In this document: positions 1 through 7,688 of the stretch, one piece after another | How the letters are laid out: each line of letters begins with the position of its first letter | Numbering within the stretch: the first letter of the stretch is position 1 | Origin: Azohydromonas caseinilytica | Lineage (GTDB): Bacteria; Pseudomonadota; Gammaproteobacteria; Burkholderiales; Burkholderiaceae_C | Reading direction: 5' to 3' | Length of the DNA: 64,000 nt | Assembly (NCBI RefSeq): GCF_012927045.1 | Contig: NZ_JABBFW010000005.1 | Location: forward strand, 186,001 to 250,000 | Position numbers and translations under genes: made by a program | Notes under the pieces: generated by a model | What the model was told of the DNA's origin: nothing | The model's input: only the letters and a program-made list of their open reading frames with translations | The model's database searches: none

Positions 1-699
1 GGCGTTGGGGTCCAGGCGCAGCGGGTGCTTGGGGAAGGCCTCGCGCAGCGCGCGCATGGTGGCGATCTCGTGCGCGGGCTCGAACACGCCGCCTTTGACC
101 TTGATGCTCTGGAAGCCGTAGAGCTCCACCATGCGCCGGGCCTGCGCCACCATCTGCTCGGGGCTCAAGCCCTCGCCCCAGGCGTCGGGCGCATACGGCT
201 TCTCGATGTGCTCGGCGAACTTGTAGAAGAGATAAGCGCTGTAGGGCACGGCCTTGCGCACCGCGCCGCCGAGCAGGTCCACCACCGGTGCGTTGAGCAG
301 CTGGCCCTGCAGGTCCAGCATCGCCACCTCGAAGGCGCTGGTCACCTTAGCCGCGTTCTTGGCCGTGTGCGAGCCCGGCGCCAGCGTGAACTCCACCGCG
401 CCCGCGTTGAGCGCCGCCGCAGCGGCCGGCTTGAAGGCGGCGCGCACGCGCTGCTCCATCTCGTTGAGGTCGAAGGGCGACAGGCCCTGCAGCAGCGGCT
501 TGGCCGTCTCCAGCGCGCGCAGCATGGGCTCGTCGCCATAGGTCTCGCCCAGGCCGACGCGGCCGTCGCTGGTCTCGATCTCGACGATGGCGCGCAGCGC
601 CCAGGGCTCGTGGATGCCGCTGGCGTTCAGCAGCGGGCCGTCGCGGAAGGCGATGGGCGTGATGCGGACGTGCCGGATGAGGTTGTCGCGGTGCTTCAT
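1..699 (-). CDS. gudD: Glucarate dehydratase, enolase superfamily (3'-truncated by window edge)
   Basis: This gene encodes the N-terminal 233 residues of an enolase-superfamily sugar-acid dehydratase; its C-terminal half lies outside the window. Glucarate dehydratase converts D-glucarate (and L-idarate) to 5-dehydro-4-deoxyglucarate in the cytoplasm. The visible part carries the capping domain, with an N-terminal run starting MKHRDNLIRHVRI, and the start of the barrel, with the K-x-K catalytic motif SIKVKGG (Lys200 and Lys202) followed by LRLDPNA, where the Asp would be the first metal ligand. This pattern fits the glucarate dehydratase subgroup better than mandelate racemase, but galactarate or another acid sugar remains possible. 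A Bug-family binding protein gene follows upstream in the same direction, and a LacI-type repressor gene lies beyond it, suggesting a sugar-acid uptake and catabolism unit. Confidence 0.8.
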   Translation of the reverse strand, partial: MKHRDNLIRHVRITPIAFRDGPLLNASGIHEPWALRAIVEIETSDGRVGLGETYGDEPMLRALETAKPLLQGLSPFDLNEMEQRVRAAFKPAAAAALNAGAVEFTLAPGSHTAKNAAKVTSAFEVAMLDLQGQLLNAPVVDLLGGAVRKAVPYSAYLFYKFAEHIEKPYAPDAWGEGLSPEQMVAQARRMVELYGFQSIKVKGGVFEPAHEIATMRALREAFPKHPLRLDPNA

Positions 700-720
700 G
701 GAGTTTGTGGTGCTTACTGA

Positions 721-801
721 CCCGTTCGCCCTGAGGTATCGAAGGGCGAATCCGGGAGGCTGCAGCGCCCGCCCGTGCTTCGATACCTCAGCACGAACGG
801 G
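721..801. repeat. Palindromic intergenic repeat, family A, copy 1
   Basis: Two inverted arms at 721-744 and 778-801 match at 22 of 24 positions, with the core ctgaggtatcgaag and its complement and a 33-base loop. A near-identical element is at 44251-44346 and a more diverged one at 35803-35876. All three are intergenic. The form resembles REP-type or MITE-like dispersed palindromes common in betaproteobacterial genomes. Confidence 0.75.
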
Positions 802-834
802 CTATCAGAGTGCGTAGTTCGGTAGACGGTTGGT

Positions 835-1809
835 TCACTCCGCGCTGGCGCCGGTCTTCTTGACCAGCGCGCCCAGGCGCGGGATGTCGCTGCGCATCAG
901 CGCGGCCAGCTGCTCGGGGCCGCCGCCGACGACCTCCATGCCGAACTGCTGTTCCAGCTTGGACTTCAGCTCCGGCGTCTGCAGCACCTTGGCGATCTCG
1001 GTGGACAGGCGCTGCACCACCTCCCTGGGCGTGCCCTTGGGCGCGTACACCGCCTGCCACGACACGAGGTTGAAGCCGGGCATGCCGGCCTCGGCCATGG
1101 TGGGCACCTCCGGCGCCAGCACCGAGCGCTTCTGCGAGGTCACGGCCAGCACTTTCAGCTTGCCGCCCTTGGCCAGTGGCAGGCCGGCGGTGAGCTGGTC
1201 GAACAGGAAGGGCACGTTGCCCGCCACCACGTCCTGCAGCGCCTGCGGGCTGCCCTTGTAGGGCACGTGCGTCATGGGCACGCCCAGCGTGTCGGCCAGC
1301 AGCGCGCCGGTGAGGTGCGTGGAGGTGCCGGCGCCGGACGAGGCGTAGGAGGCCTCCTTGGGATGCTTCCTGATCCAGGCCACGAGCTCCTGCACCGAGT
1401 TCACGCCCAGCGCCGGGTTGACCATCAGCGCGTTGGGCACGTAGGCGATGAGGCTGACCGGCTCGAAGTCCTTGACCGGGTCGTAGGGCAGGCTCTTGTA
1501 GAGCGTGGCGTTGATGGCGTGCGTGCTGATGGTGCCGCCGATGAGCGTGTAGCCGTCCGGCGCGGCCTTGGCCACCGCCGTCACGCCGATGACGCCGCCC
1601 GCGCCGGCGCGGTTGTCCACCACCACCGTCTGCTTCAGCGCCGCCTGCAGCCCCTGCGCCACGGTGCGCGCCACCACGTCGGTGGAACCGCCCGGCGCGA
1701 AGGGCACGACCCAGGTGATGGGCTTGCTCGGATAGCCCTGCGCCAGCGAGCCGCCGCACAGGGCGGCGGCGAGCGGCAGGGCGAGAAGGAAGCGGCGCGG
1801 AAGGGTCAT
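835..1809 (-). CDS. Bug-family (tripartite tricarboxylate transporter) substrate-binding protein
   Basis: This is a 324-residue periplasmic solute receptor of the Bug family, a family expanded in Burkholderiales that usually binds carboxylates. The chosen start gives a clear signal peptide (MTLPRRFLLALPLAAALCGG, cleavage near residue 23). An upstream in-frame start would place the operators inside the coding region. The mature protein opens with the diagnostic loop PFAPGGSTD (residues 36-44), which contacts the ligand carboxylate in family structures. No TctA/TctB membrane subunits are visible nearby, as is usual for orphan Bug proteins. Position between glucarate dehydratase and a LacI repressor suggests a sugar-acid ligand; this is inference. 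Two palindromic operators lie directly upstream. Confidence 0.88.
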   Translation of the reverse strand: MTLPRRFLLALPLAAALCGGSLAQGYPSKPITWVVPFAPGGSTDVVARTVAQGLQAALKQTVVVDNRAGAGGVIGVTAVAKAAPDGYTLIGGTISTHAINATLYKSLPYDPVKDFEPVSLIAYVPNALMVNPALGVNSVQELVAWIRKHPKEASYASSGAGTSTHLTGALLADTLGVPMTHVPYKGSPQALQDVVAGNVPFLFDQLTAGLPLAKGGKLKVLAVTSQKRSVLAPEVPTMAEAGMPGFNLVSWQAVYAPKGTPREVVQRLSTEIAKVLQTPELKSKLEQQFGMEVVGGGPEQLAALMRSDIPRLGALVKKTGASAE

Positions 1810-1852
1810 GGCACAGGCTTTCAGAACAACAGCCACCACGGCTTGCAGCCAC

Positions 1853-1864
1853 GGTAGCGCTACC
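1853..1864 (-). promoter_or_regulatory. LacI-family operator, proximal copy
   Basis: The perfect 12-bp palindrome ggtagcgctacc lies 44 bp upstream of the Bug gene start. The central CG step in an even-length palindrome is the hallmark of LacI/GalR-family operators. An identical copy occurs 27 bp away (1880-1891), in the intergenic gap between the Bug gene and the lacI-type gene that encodes the probable binder. Confidence 0.75.
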
Positions 1865-1879
1865 AAATGAAAGTGTGAT

Positions 1880-1891
1880 GGTAGCGCTACC
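1880..1891 (-). promoter_or_regulatory. LacI-family operator, distal copy
   Basis: This is a second exact copy of ggtagcgctacc. The centre-to-centre distance to the first copy is 27 bp, so two repressor dimers could bind side by side over the promoter of the Bug and glucarate dehydratase genes. Confidence 0.75.
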
Positions 1892-1940
1892 GAAGATGAT
1901 GAGACCAAGGGTTTTCCTAACCTGGAAAGGTTCTAAGGCT

Positions 1941-2966
1941 TCAGGTGCTCTCGCGCTGGATGACGCTGAAGCCCACGTCGATCACCTTCCCCGCCACCTC
2001 GCGCCCCTCTACGCGCTCCAGGATGAAGCGCGCCGCGTGGCGGCCGATGGCGGTGCCGTCGATGCGCACGGTGGTGAGCGCCGGGTACAGCGACGCGGCG
2101 AAGGGCATGTCGCCGAAGCCGGCAATGGCCAGGTCCTGCGGCACGCGCAAGCCCCGCGACTGCGCCTCGGCCAGCGCGCCCAGCGCCAGTGCGTCGGAGG
2201 CGCAGAACACGGCCCGCGTCTGCGGCGCCCGCTCCAGCAACTGCCGCAACCCGGCGCGGCCCTCGGGCACGCCGGTGGGGGCCGGCAGCGCCAACGCCGG
2301 CACCGCCTCGCAGCCCAGCTCCTGCGCGCGCCGGATGAAACCCTGCTGCCGCCGCAGCGCCCGGGCATCGTCGCCGCCCAGCACCGCCAGGCGCCGGTGC
2401 CCGCGCGCGACGAGGTGGTCCGCCATGGCTGCGGCGGCGGCCTCGTGCGAGAAGCCGACCAGCATGTCGATGGGCGTGGGCGTGAAATCCCAGGTCTCCA
2501 CCACCGGCAGCCCGCTGGCCTGCAGGCGGCGCCGGCCCTGCGCCGAGTGCACCACGCCGGTGAGCACCAGGCCGTCGGGGCGGCGGCCGAGGATCTGCTC
2601 CAGCAGCTCGTCCTCGCGCGACTCGGCGTAGCCGCTCTGGCCCAGCATGAGCTGGTAGCCCTGCCCGGCCAGCGCCTCGGTCAGCGCCTGCACCGTCTCC
2701 ATGAACACCGGCGCGGCGATGCTGGGCACCACCGCCGCCACCAGCCGGCTGCGCCGCGAGGCCAGCCCGCCGGCCAGCAGGTTGGGCACGTAGCCGGTGC
2801 GCTGTACCGCCTCGCGCACGCGTTGCAGCACCTGCGGCGACACCTGCGAAGGCGTGTTGAGCGCGCGCGAGGCGGTGATGGGGGCCACGCCCGCGATGCG
2901 GGCCACGTCGCCCAGCGTGATGCCGCCACCGCTGCGGCGCCGGCGGGTCGAAGTCGTGTCGTCCAT
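1941..2966 (-). CDS. LacI-family transcriptional repressor (GntR-like)
   Basis: This 341-residue protein has the LacI architecture: an N-terminal helix-turn-helix (ITLGDVARIAGVAPITASRA, residues 16-35), the hinge region, and a periplasmic-binding-protein-like effector domain from about residue 70 to the end. It most resembles repressors of gluconate and related sugar-acid genes. The gene lies directly upstream of the Bug and glucarate dehydratase genes in the same direction, with two identical palindromes in the gap and a 10-of-12 match at 2999-3010 ahead of its own start. That arrangement supports local repression and autoregulation. The inducer is not determinable from sequence; glucarate, galactarate or a downstream intermediate is plausible. 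Confidence 0.9.
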   Translation of the reverse strand: MDDTTSTRRRRSGGGITLGDVARIAGVAPITASRALNTPSQVSPQVLQRVREAVQRTGYVPNLLAGGLASRRSRLVAAVVPSIAAPVFMETVQALTEALAGQGYQLMLGQSGYAESREDELLEQILGRRPDGLVLTGVVHSAQGRRRLQASGLPVVETWDFTPTPIDMLVGFSHEAAAAAMADHLVARGHRRLAVLGGDDARALRRQQGFIRRAQELGCEAVPALALPAPTGVPEGRAGLRQLLERAPQTRAVFCASDALALGALAEAQSRGLRVPQDLAIAGFGDMPFAASLYPALTTVRIDGTAIGRHAARFILERVEGREVAGKVIDVGFSVIQREST

Positions 2967-2998
2967 GCCGGGATTGTGCGCCGGCCGGGACAGGCGCT

Positions 2999-3010
2999 GA
3001 CAGCGCTACC
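2999..3010 (-). promoter_or_regulatory. Degenerate LacI operator upstream of the repressor gene
   Basis: The sequence gacagcgctacc matches 10 of 12 positions of the two perfect operators at 1853 and 1880. It lies 33 bp upstream of the lacI-type start, where it could mediate weak autorepression. Confidence 0.45.
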
Positions 3011-3074
3011 AACCTGCCGACCCGTGCACGGGGCACAGGGCTTGCCGCGTAACGGGCAACTTCAAGGAGCCGCC

Positions 3075-3365
3075 ATGATCAAGTCCGACACCATCCCCAC
3101 CGCCCCCAAGGAGACGCCGCCCAACGGCACGCCCGGCCCGGCCGGCAAGTCGGTGCCCGACACCACGCGCGCCGTGGGCAACACCGCGCAGAGCAGCGGC
3201 AGCGGGAGCGACGGCACCACGCAGAGCGCCGACTGGCTGGCCGAGGCGCGCGTGGGCGGCGGCACGCCCGCCGCCGACGAGCCCAAGGGCCCGCCGATGC
3301 GCTCCGGCAGCGGCGGCGCGGACCGCGAAGGCCACACCGAGGAGTCGCACCGGGGGCAGTACTGA
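3075..3365 (+). CDS. Small disordered hypothetical protein
   Basis: This is a 96-residue ORF preceded by a good ribosome-binding site (aaggag, 3064-3069). The protein is rich in Gly, Ser, Pro, Thr and charged residues, has no Cys, no hydrophobic segment and no signal peptide, and is predicted by eye to be intrinsically disordered. One short aromatic patch (ADWLAEARV) could form a helix. The strong ribosome-binding site and high-GC third positions support it being translated. I do not recognise a family. It is flanked by divergent lacI and convergent yigZ genes, so it is probably monocistronic. Confidence 0.6.
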   Translation: MIKSDTIPTAPKETPPNGTPGPAGKSVPDTTRAVGNTAQSSGSGSDGTTQSADWLAEARVGGGTPAADEPKGPPMRSGSGGADREGHTEESHRGQY

Positions 3366-3398
3366 CCGGGCCGGACGGGCGCCGCGGCGGCCCGCGGC

Positions 3399-3989
3399 TC
3401 ACTCCGCCCTGAGCCACCCCACCTTGCCCTGCCCCAGCTCGTTGATGCGGGCCACGAAGGCGGCGGTACGGTCCTCCGGCCCGGTGAAGCTCAGCTCCAC
3501 CAGGCTGCCGTGCCGGACCTCGCCCAGGTTGAAGCCGGCGGCCTCGATCTCGCGGCGCAGCAGGCCTTCCAGCGCGTAGGGCACGCTGCAGCGCAAGGCC
3601 TGCAGGCGCTGCAGCGGCACCTTCTCGGCCTTGAGCAGCGCCTGCGCCACGCTGTCGGTGTAGGCGCGCACCAGGCCGCCGGCGCCCAGCTTCACGCCGC
3701 CGAAGTAGCGCACCACGGTGGCCAGCACGCCTTCGAGCTGCTGGCGGCGCAGCACCTCCAGCATCGGGCGCCCGGCCGTGCCGCCGGGCTCGCCGTCGTC
3801 CACCGCCGCGGACTGCCCGCCCGCCAGCAGCGCCCAGCACACATGCGTGGCGGTGGGGTGCTGGGCGCGCAGCGCGGCCACGCGCGCCAGCGCCGCGGCG
3901 CGGTCGGGCACGGGCTCCACGCAGCCGATGAAGCGGCTCTTCTGGATCAGCAGTTCGCTGTGGCAGGCGGCGGCAAGGGTCAAGGGCAT
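3399..3989 (-). CDS. yigZ: YigZ/IMPACT family protein (UPF0029)
   Basis: This 196-residue protein belongs to the conserved YigZ/IMPACT family, a two-domain fold implicated in translation-related regulation. The signature DDGEPGGTAG (residues 64-73) and RYFGGVKLGAGGL (residues 94-106) are intact. The start MPLTLAAACHSEL is chosen because it gives the usual family N-terminus; the longer in-frame extension is low-complexity and without family similarity. Length fits the E. coli homologue (about 200 residues). The molecular role in bacteria is not settled. The gene is divergent from the small oxidoreductase-like gene and has no evident operon partners. Confidence 0.92.
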   Translation of the reverse strand: MPLTLAAACHSELLIQKSRFIGCVEPVPDRAAALARVAALRAQHPTATHVCWALLAGGQSAAVDDGEPGGTAGRPMLEVLRRQQLEGVLATVVRYFGGVKLGAGGLVRAYTDSVAQALLKAEKVPLQRLQALRCSVPYALEGLLRREIEAAGFNLGEVRHGSLVELSFTGPEDRTAAFVARINELGQGKVGWLRAE

Positions 3990-4082
3990 GGGCGCGATTG
4001 TCCGCCCGCGCGCAAGCCCCGAGGCGGTGGGTGGCGGGCACGGGCGCGGGACAATCGCGGCCGTTCCGACGGAGTGATTCCC

Positions 4083-4298
4083 TTGAGCCGCGACCTCTTC
4101 ACCGACCGCGACACCGCACGCGCCCTCTTCGCCCACCTGCAGCAGCGCGCCCAGGCCGTGGGCGTGGCCCTGCCTCCGCCCCCGGAGGAGCCCACCACCT
4201 GCTGCGGCCGCGGCTGCAACGGCTGCGTCTGGGACGGCTTCTATGACGCCGCCGCCTACTGGTGGGAGGAAGCGAACTGGCGGCTGGAGGACGCGTAA
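4083..4298 (+). CDS. Oxidoreductase-like domain small protein (OXLD1-type)
   Basis: This short protein of about 71 residues has the Cys-rich core TTCCGRGCNGCVWDGFY, followed by a Trp-rich helix (AAAYWWEEANWRLED). This matches the small oxidoreductase-like N-terminal domain found in OXLD1 and many proteobacterial stand-alone proteins: Pro-rich lead, C-C-x-x-x-C-x-x-C-V-W, then an aromatic helix. The four cysteines could bind metal or undergo redox; the function is unknown. I chose a TTG start at 4083 because ggag lies 8 bases upstream, whereas a GTG at 4074 would overlap that site. It is divergent from yigZ with about 90 bp between them. Confidence 0.7.
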   Translation: MSRDLFTDRDTARALFAHLQQRAQAVGVALPPPPEEPTTCCGRGCNGCVWDGFYDAAAYWWEEANWRLEDA

Positions 4299-4417
4299 CG
4301 CGCCCCGTGGCGCGCGGGGCGCCGCAGGCGCCTCGTTTACCGTCCGCTACACCCGGAGCGCGGGCTTGCGCGGCGCCCTATATGCTGTCCGCCCCGACTT
4401 TCGTTGAGAACTCCACG

Positions 4418-5389
4418 ATGCTGCGTTCCCTGCTTGGCGGCCTGGCCGCCTCCCTGATGGTCCTGGGCACGGCCCAGGCCGCCGCGCCCCAGGTCAAGAC
4501 CCAGCCCGGCTACTACCGCCTGATGCTGGGCGAGTTCGAGGTCACGGCGCTGTCCGACGGCACCGTCAAGCTGCCGATGGACAAGATGCTGCATGCGCGC
4601 CCCGGCCAGGTGGAGCAGCAGTACGCGCGGGCCTTCGTGCCGCTGCCCGCGGAGGTGTCGGTCAACGCCTACCTGGTCAACACCGGCACGAAGCTGGTGC
4701 TCATCGATGCCGGCGCGGCGGGGCTGTTCGGCCCCACCCTGGGCAAGCTGATCGACAACCTGCGCGCCGCGGGCTACCAGCCCGAGCAGGTGGACGAGGT
4801 CTACCTGACGCACCTGCACTCCGACCATGCCGGCGGCCTGGTGCAGGGCGGCCAGCGCCTGTTCCCCAACGCCGTGGTGCGCGCCGAGCGCGCCGACGCG
4901 GACTTCTGGCTCAACCCCGCGAGCCTGGAGAAGGCGCCCGCGGAGGCCAAGGACGCCTTCCGCAATGCCATGGCGGTGCTCAAGCCCTACGCGGACGCGG
5001 GCAAGTTCCAGACCTTCGACAGCGGCGCCGAGCTCGTGCCCGGCATCCAGGCCGTGCCGCTGCACGGCCACACGCCCGGCCACAACGGCTTCCTGGTGCG
5101 CAGCCAGGGCCAGCGCCTGCTGGTGTGGGGCGACGTGATGCATGCCGCGCCGGTGCAGATGAAGGACCCGGGCGTGACCATCCAGTTCGACAGCGACACG
5201 CGCAGCGCCGCGGCGACGCGGCGCAAGGTGATGGCCGAGGTGGCGCGCGAGGGCACCTGGGTGGCCGGCGCGCACCTGTCCTTCCCCGGCCTGGGCCACC
5301 TGCGCGCCGTGGGCAAGGGCTATGAGTGGGTGCCGGCCCACTACAGCATTCCGGCCGCGGCGCCGGCTTCCGCCGCCGCGTCCAAGTAA
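4418..5389 (+). CDS. Secreted metallo-beta-lactamase-fold hydrolase
   Basis: This 323-residue protein has a signal peptide (residues 1-22, MLRSLLGGLAASLMVLGTAQ then AA) and a complete metallo-beta-lactamase fold. The metal motif THLHSDHAGG supplies His132, His134, Asp136 and His137; later elements are PLHGHTPGH (third His ligand), a WGDVMHA segment (bridging Asp) and a C-terminal AGAHLSFPGLGH. The spacing resembles lactonase and arylesterase-like members rather than true beta-lactamases or glyoxalase II. The protein should act in the periplasm; substrate is not predictable. It is probably a single-gene transcript. Confidence 0.88.
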   Translation: MLRSLLGGLAASLMVLGTAQAAAPQVKTQPGYYRLMLGEFEVTALSDGTVKLPMDKMLHARPGQVEQQYARAFVPLPAEVSVNAYLVNTGTKLVLIDAGAAGLFGPTLGKLIDNLRAAGYQPEQVDEVYLTHLHSDHAGGLVQGGQRLFPNAVVRAERADADFWLNPASLEKAPAEAKDAFRNAMAVLKPYADAGKFQTFDSGAELVPGIQAVPLHGHTPGHNGFLVRSQGQRLLVWGDVMHAAPVQMKDPGVTIQFDSDTRSAAATRRKVMAEVAREGTWVAGAHLSFPGLGHLRAVGKGYEWVPAHYSIPAAAPASAAASK

Positions 5390-5524
5390 GGCGGCTCGCA
5401 CCGCCGCGCCCGTTCGCAACCGGGCAAGGCTTCAGGGCGGCGCCGGTATGCCGCCTGCCCTGATTCCGGCAGTCCGCGCGGCCCGCACCCGGGCCGTGCA
5501 GGTTTTTCCAAGACTGCCGGAACC

Positions 5525-5830
5525 ATGCCGATGAGCGAACTGATCGATCTCCTGCAATGGCCCGCCATGGTGGCCACGCTGGTGGCCTCCTGGATGGTGG
5601 GCTCGCAGCGCAAGTACAAGCGCAACTGGGGCTTCTGGCTCTTCATCCTCAGCAACGTGCTGTGGTTCGTCTGGGGCTGGCAGAACCACGCCTGGGCCCT
5701 GATCACGCTGCAGGTGGGGCTGTTCGTGCTCAACCTGCGCGGAGCGCGCAAGAACGACCCGGAGAAGATCCCCGAGCAGGGCGAGGCGCGCCAGGGCGCG
5801 CGCGTCGGCCAGCCCGCTTCCTCGCCCTGA
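5525..5830 (+). CDS. Small membrane protein, unknown function
   Basis: This 101-residue protein has two to three hydrophobic segments rich in Trp (around LLQWPAMVATLVASWMVG, NWGFWLFILSNVLWFVWGW and ALITLQVGLFVLNLRG) and a charged, disordered C-terminal tail of about 30 residues. The positive KYKRN loop between the first two segments would face the cytoplasm. Two in-frame starts (5525 and 5531) are equally possible. Similar Trp-rich small proteins occur in Burkholderiales, but I recognise no characterised family. It sits between two unrelated secreted enzymes. Confidence 0.7.
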   Translation: MPMSELIDLLQWPAMVATLVASWMVGSQRKYKRNWGFWLFILSNVLWFVWGWQNHAWALITLQVGLFVLNLRGARKNDPEKIPEQGEARQGARVGQPASSP

Positions 5831-5977
5831 GGCGGCCGGCGTCCGCCGCCCCACGCCGGGCGGCAGGCGTCTGCGGCACGGGGCACCGCGCCCGGTGCAG
5901 CCTGGCTGGCGCTGACGCCAGGGCGCTTCCCGAACCCGCCGGCCGGCCGCCGCGGCGGCCCGACAAGGAGACCCGCG

Positions 5978-6721
5978 ATGAAGTGCCTGCCCTCGCCTTT
6001 CCTGTCCCGGCGCACCTTCTTCCGCCATGCCTGCTGCGGCGCCTGCGGCGGCCTCGCCGCCTTCATGTTGCCGGCCCTGGCCGCCGAAGGCCGGCGTACC
6101 ACGCTCAGCGCCAACGAGGCGCTGGCGCGGCTGAAACAGGGCAACGCCGACTTCCTGGCCGACCGCCAGGCGCCCGAGCCGCCGACGCGGCATCACGAGC
6201 GGCGCATGGAGATCGCGCGCAGCCAGACGCCTTTCGCGGTGCTGTTGGGCTGCTCCGACAGCCGCGTGCCGCCGGAGCTGTTGTTCGGCGCCGGGCTGGG
6301 CGAGCTGTTCATCGTGCGCAACGCCGGCAACACGGTGGACACCGTGGCGCTGGGCAGCATCGAGTACGGCGTGCAGGTGCTGGGCGCGCCGCTGGTGGTG
6401 GTGCTGGGCCACGAGCGCTGCGGCGCGGTGGACGCGGCCATGGCCGTGGTGCAGAAGAACGCCACCTTCCCCGGCAGCATCGGCCCGATGGTGGAGCCCA
6501 TCATCCCGGCCGTGCTCAAGGCGCGCAGCGCCGCCGGCAACGAGAAGCTCAAGGATGACGAACTGCTCGACCTGTCGGTACGCGAGAACGTGCGCCGCAC
6601 CGTGCTGCGGCTGCGCGAGTCGGAGCCCTCGCTGATCGAGCCGCAGCGCGCGGGCCGGCTGCGCGTGGTGGGCGCGCGCTACGACCTCGACGACGGCAAG
6701 GTGGACTTCTTCGTCGAGTAG
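5978..6721 (+). CDS. Exported beta-class carbonic anhydrase with twin-arginine-like leader
   Basis: This is a 247-residue beta-carbonic anhydrase catalysing reversible CO2 hydration. Zinc ligands are present: Cys92 and Asp94 in GCSDSR, then His145 and Cys148 in GHERCGA. The N-terminus has SRRTFFRHAC (Arg11-Arg12) before a hydrophobic stretch and an ALAAEG cleavage region, which looks like a Tat signal, so a folded zinc enzyme would be delivered to the periplasm. A second, leaderless beta-carbonic anhydrase is encoded at 49443-50144. A start at 5978 with aaggag upstream is well supported. The hydrolase gene follows 16 bp downstream and may be co-transcribed. Confidence 0.92.
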   Translation: MKCLPSPFLSRRTFFRHACCGACGGLAAFMLPALAAEGRRTTLSANEALARLKQGNADFLADRQAPEPPTRHHERRMEIARSQTPFAVLLGCSDSRVPPELLFGAGLGELFIVRNAGNTVDTVALGSIEYGVQVLGAPLVVVLGHERCGAVDAAMAVVQKNATFPGSIGPMVEPIIPAVLKARSAAGNEKLKDDELLDLSVRENVRRTVLRLRESEPSLIEPQRAGRLRVVGARYDLDDGKVDFFVE

Positions 6722-6737
6722 CCGTCGCGGTGAGGGC

Positions 6738-7667
6738 ATGGCAAGGCAGCCTGAGCGGGCCCCGGCCCGACCGGTGCGGCGCTGCCGCCCCGACCGGCGC
6801 GTGGCCCGGGCCATCGCGGCGCTGCTGGGCGTCGCGGCCCTGGCCGTGCTGCTGCACAGCCTGCTGTTCCTGGCCGTCGAGTTCGCGGCCTTCGAAACCC
6901 CGCCGCCCGGCACGCCGCGGCCCGAGGCGCTGGGCGTGCCCTCGCAGCGCTTCACCTTCGCCAGCGCCGACCGGGTGCTGCATGCCTCCTGGGTGCCGGC
7001 GGCCGACCCCCGCGCGCCGGCGCTGCTGGTCTTCCACGGCGACGAGGAGGAGATCTCGCGCTGGGCCGCGGTGCAGGCGCGGCTGCACGCCGCGGGCATC
7101 GCCTCGCTGGTGTTCGACTACAGCGGCTACGGTGCCAGCAGCGGCCGGCCGACGCTGGCGCGGCTGCGCCAGGACGGCGTGGCGGCCTGGGAACGCTTCG
7201 TCGCCCTGACGCCGCGGGCGCGCCGGCGCGTCGCGCTGGGCTTCTCGCTGGGCTCGGCGGTGCTGCTGGACGCGGCGCCGCGGCTGCAGCCGGCGCCGCA
7301 GGGCCTGGTCCTCGGCGCGCCCTTTGCCTCGGCGCGCGAGATGGCCGTCACCACCGGCCTGGTGCCGCACTGGCTGGCGCGGCTGCTGCCGGACCTGTGG
7401 AACAACGAGGAGCAGATCGCCCGGATCGGCCTGCCGCTGCTGATCGTGCATGGCCGCGACGACGAACTCATCCCGGTGCGCGATGCCCTGCGCCTGTGCC
7501 GCGCCGCGCGCGCACCGCGGCGCCTGGTGCTGGTGGACGACCTGCCGCACGACGCGCCGCTGGAGCCGGCGCGGTCGGCGGGGTTCTGGGCGCCGGTGGT
7601 GGCGTGGGTGCGGGGGGAGGAAGCCGCCACCGCCACCAGCGCGGCAGGCAGCGGGTGCGTGGGCTGA
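6738..7667 (+). CDS. Membrane-anchored alpha/beta hydrolase
   Basis: This 309-residue protein has an N-terminal basic stretch and one transmembrane segment (about residues 24-48), then an alpha/beta-hydrolase domain. The nucleophile elbow is GFSLGS (Ser170). A likely acid is in VHGRDDELIP and a likely catalytic His in DLPHDAP. The layout matches the bem46/ABHD13-like group of single-pass hydrolases. Substrate is unknown. It lies 16 bp after the carbonic anhydrase and is convergent with nrdJ, with only 21 bp between the stop codons and no evident terminator there. Confidence 0.85.
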   Translation: MARQPERAPARPVRRCRPDRRVARAIAALLGVAALAVLLHSLLFLAVEFAAFETPPPGTPRPEALGVPSQRFTFASADRVLHASWVPAADPRAPALLVFHGDEEEISRWAAVQARLHAAGIASLVFDYSGYGASSGRPTLARLRQDGVAAWERFVALTPRARRRVALGFSLGSAVLLDAAPRLQPAPQGLVLGAPFASAREMAVTTGLVPHWLARLLPDLWNNEEQIARIGLPLLIVHGRDDELIPVRDALRLCRAARAPRRLVLVDDLPHDAPLEPARSAGFWAPVVAWVRGEEAATATSAAGSGCVG

Positions 7668-7688
7668 GCCCGCAGGGCAACGGGCCGC

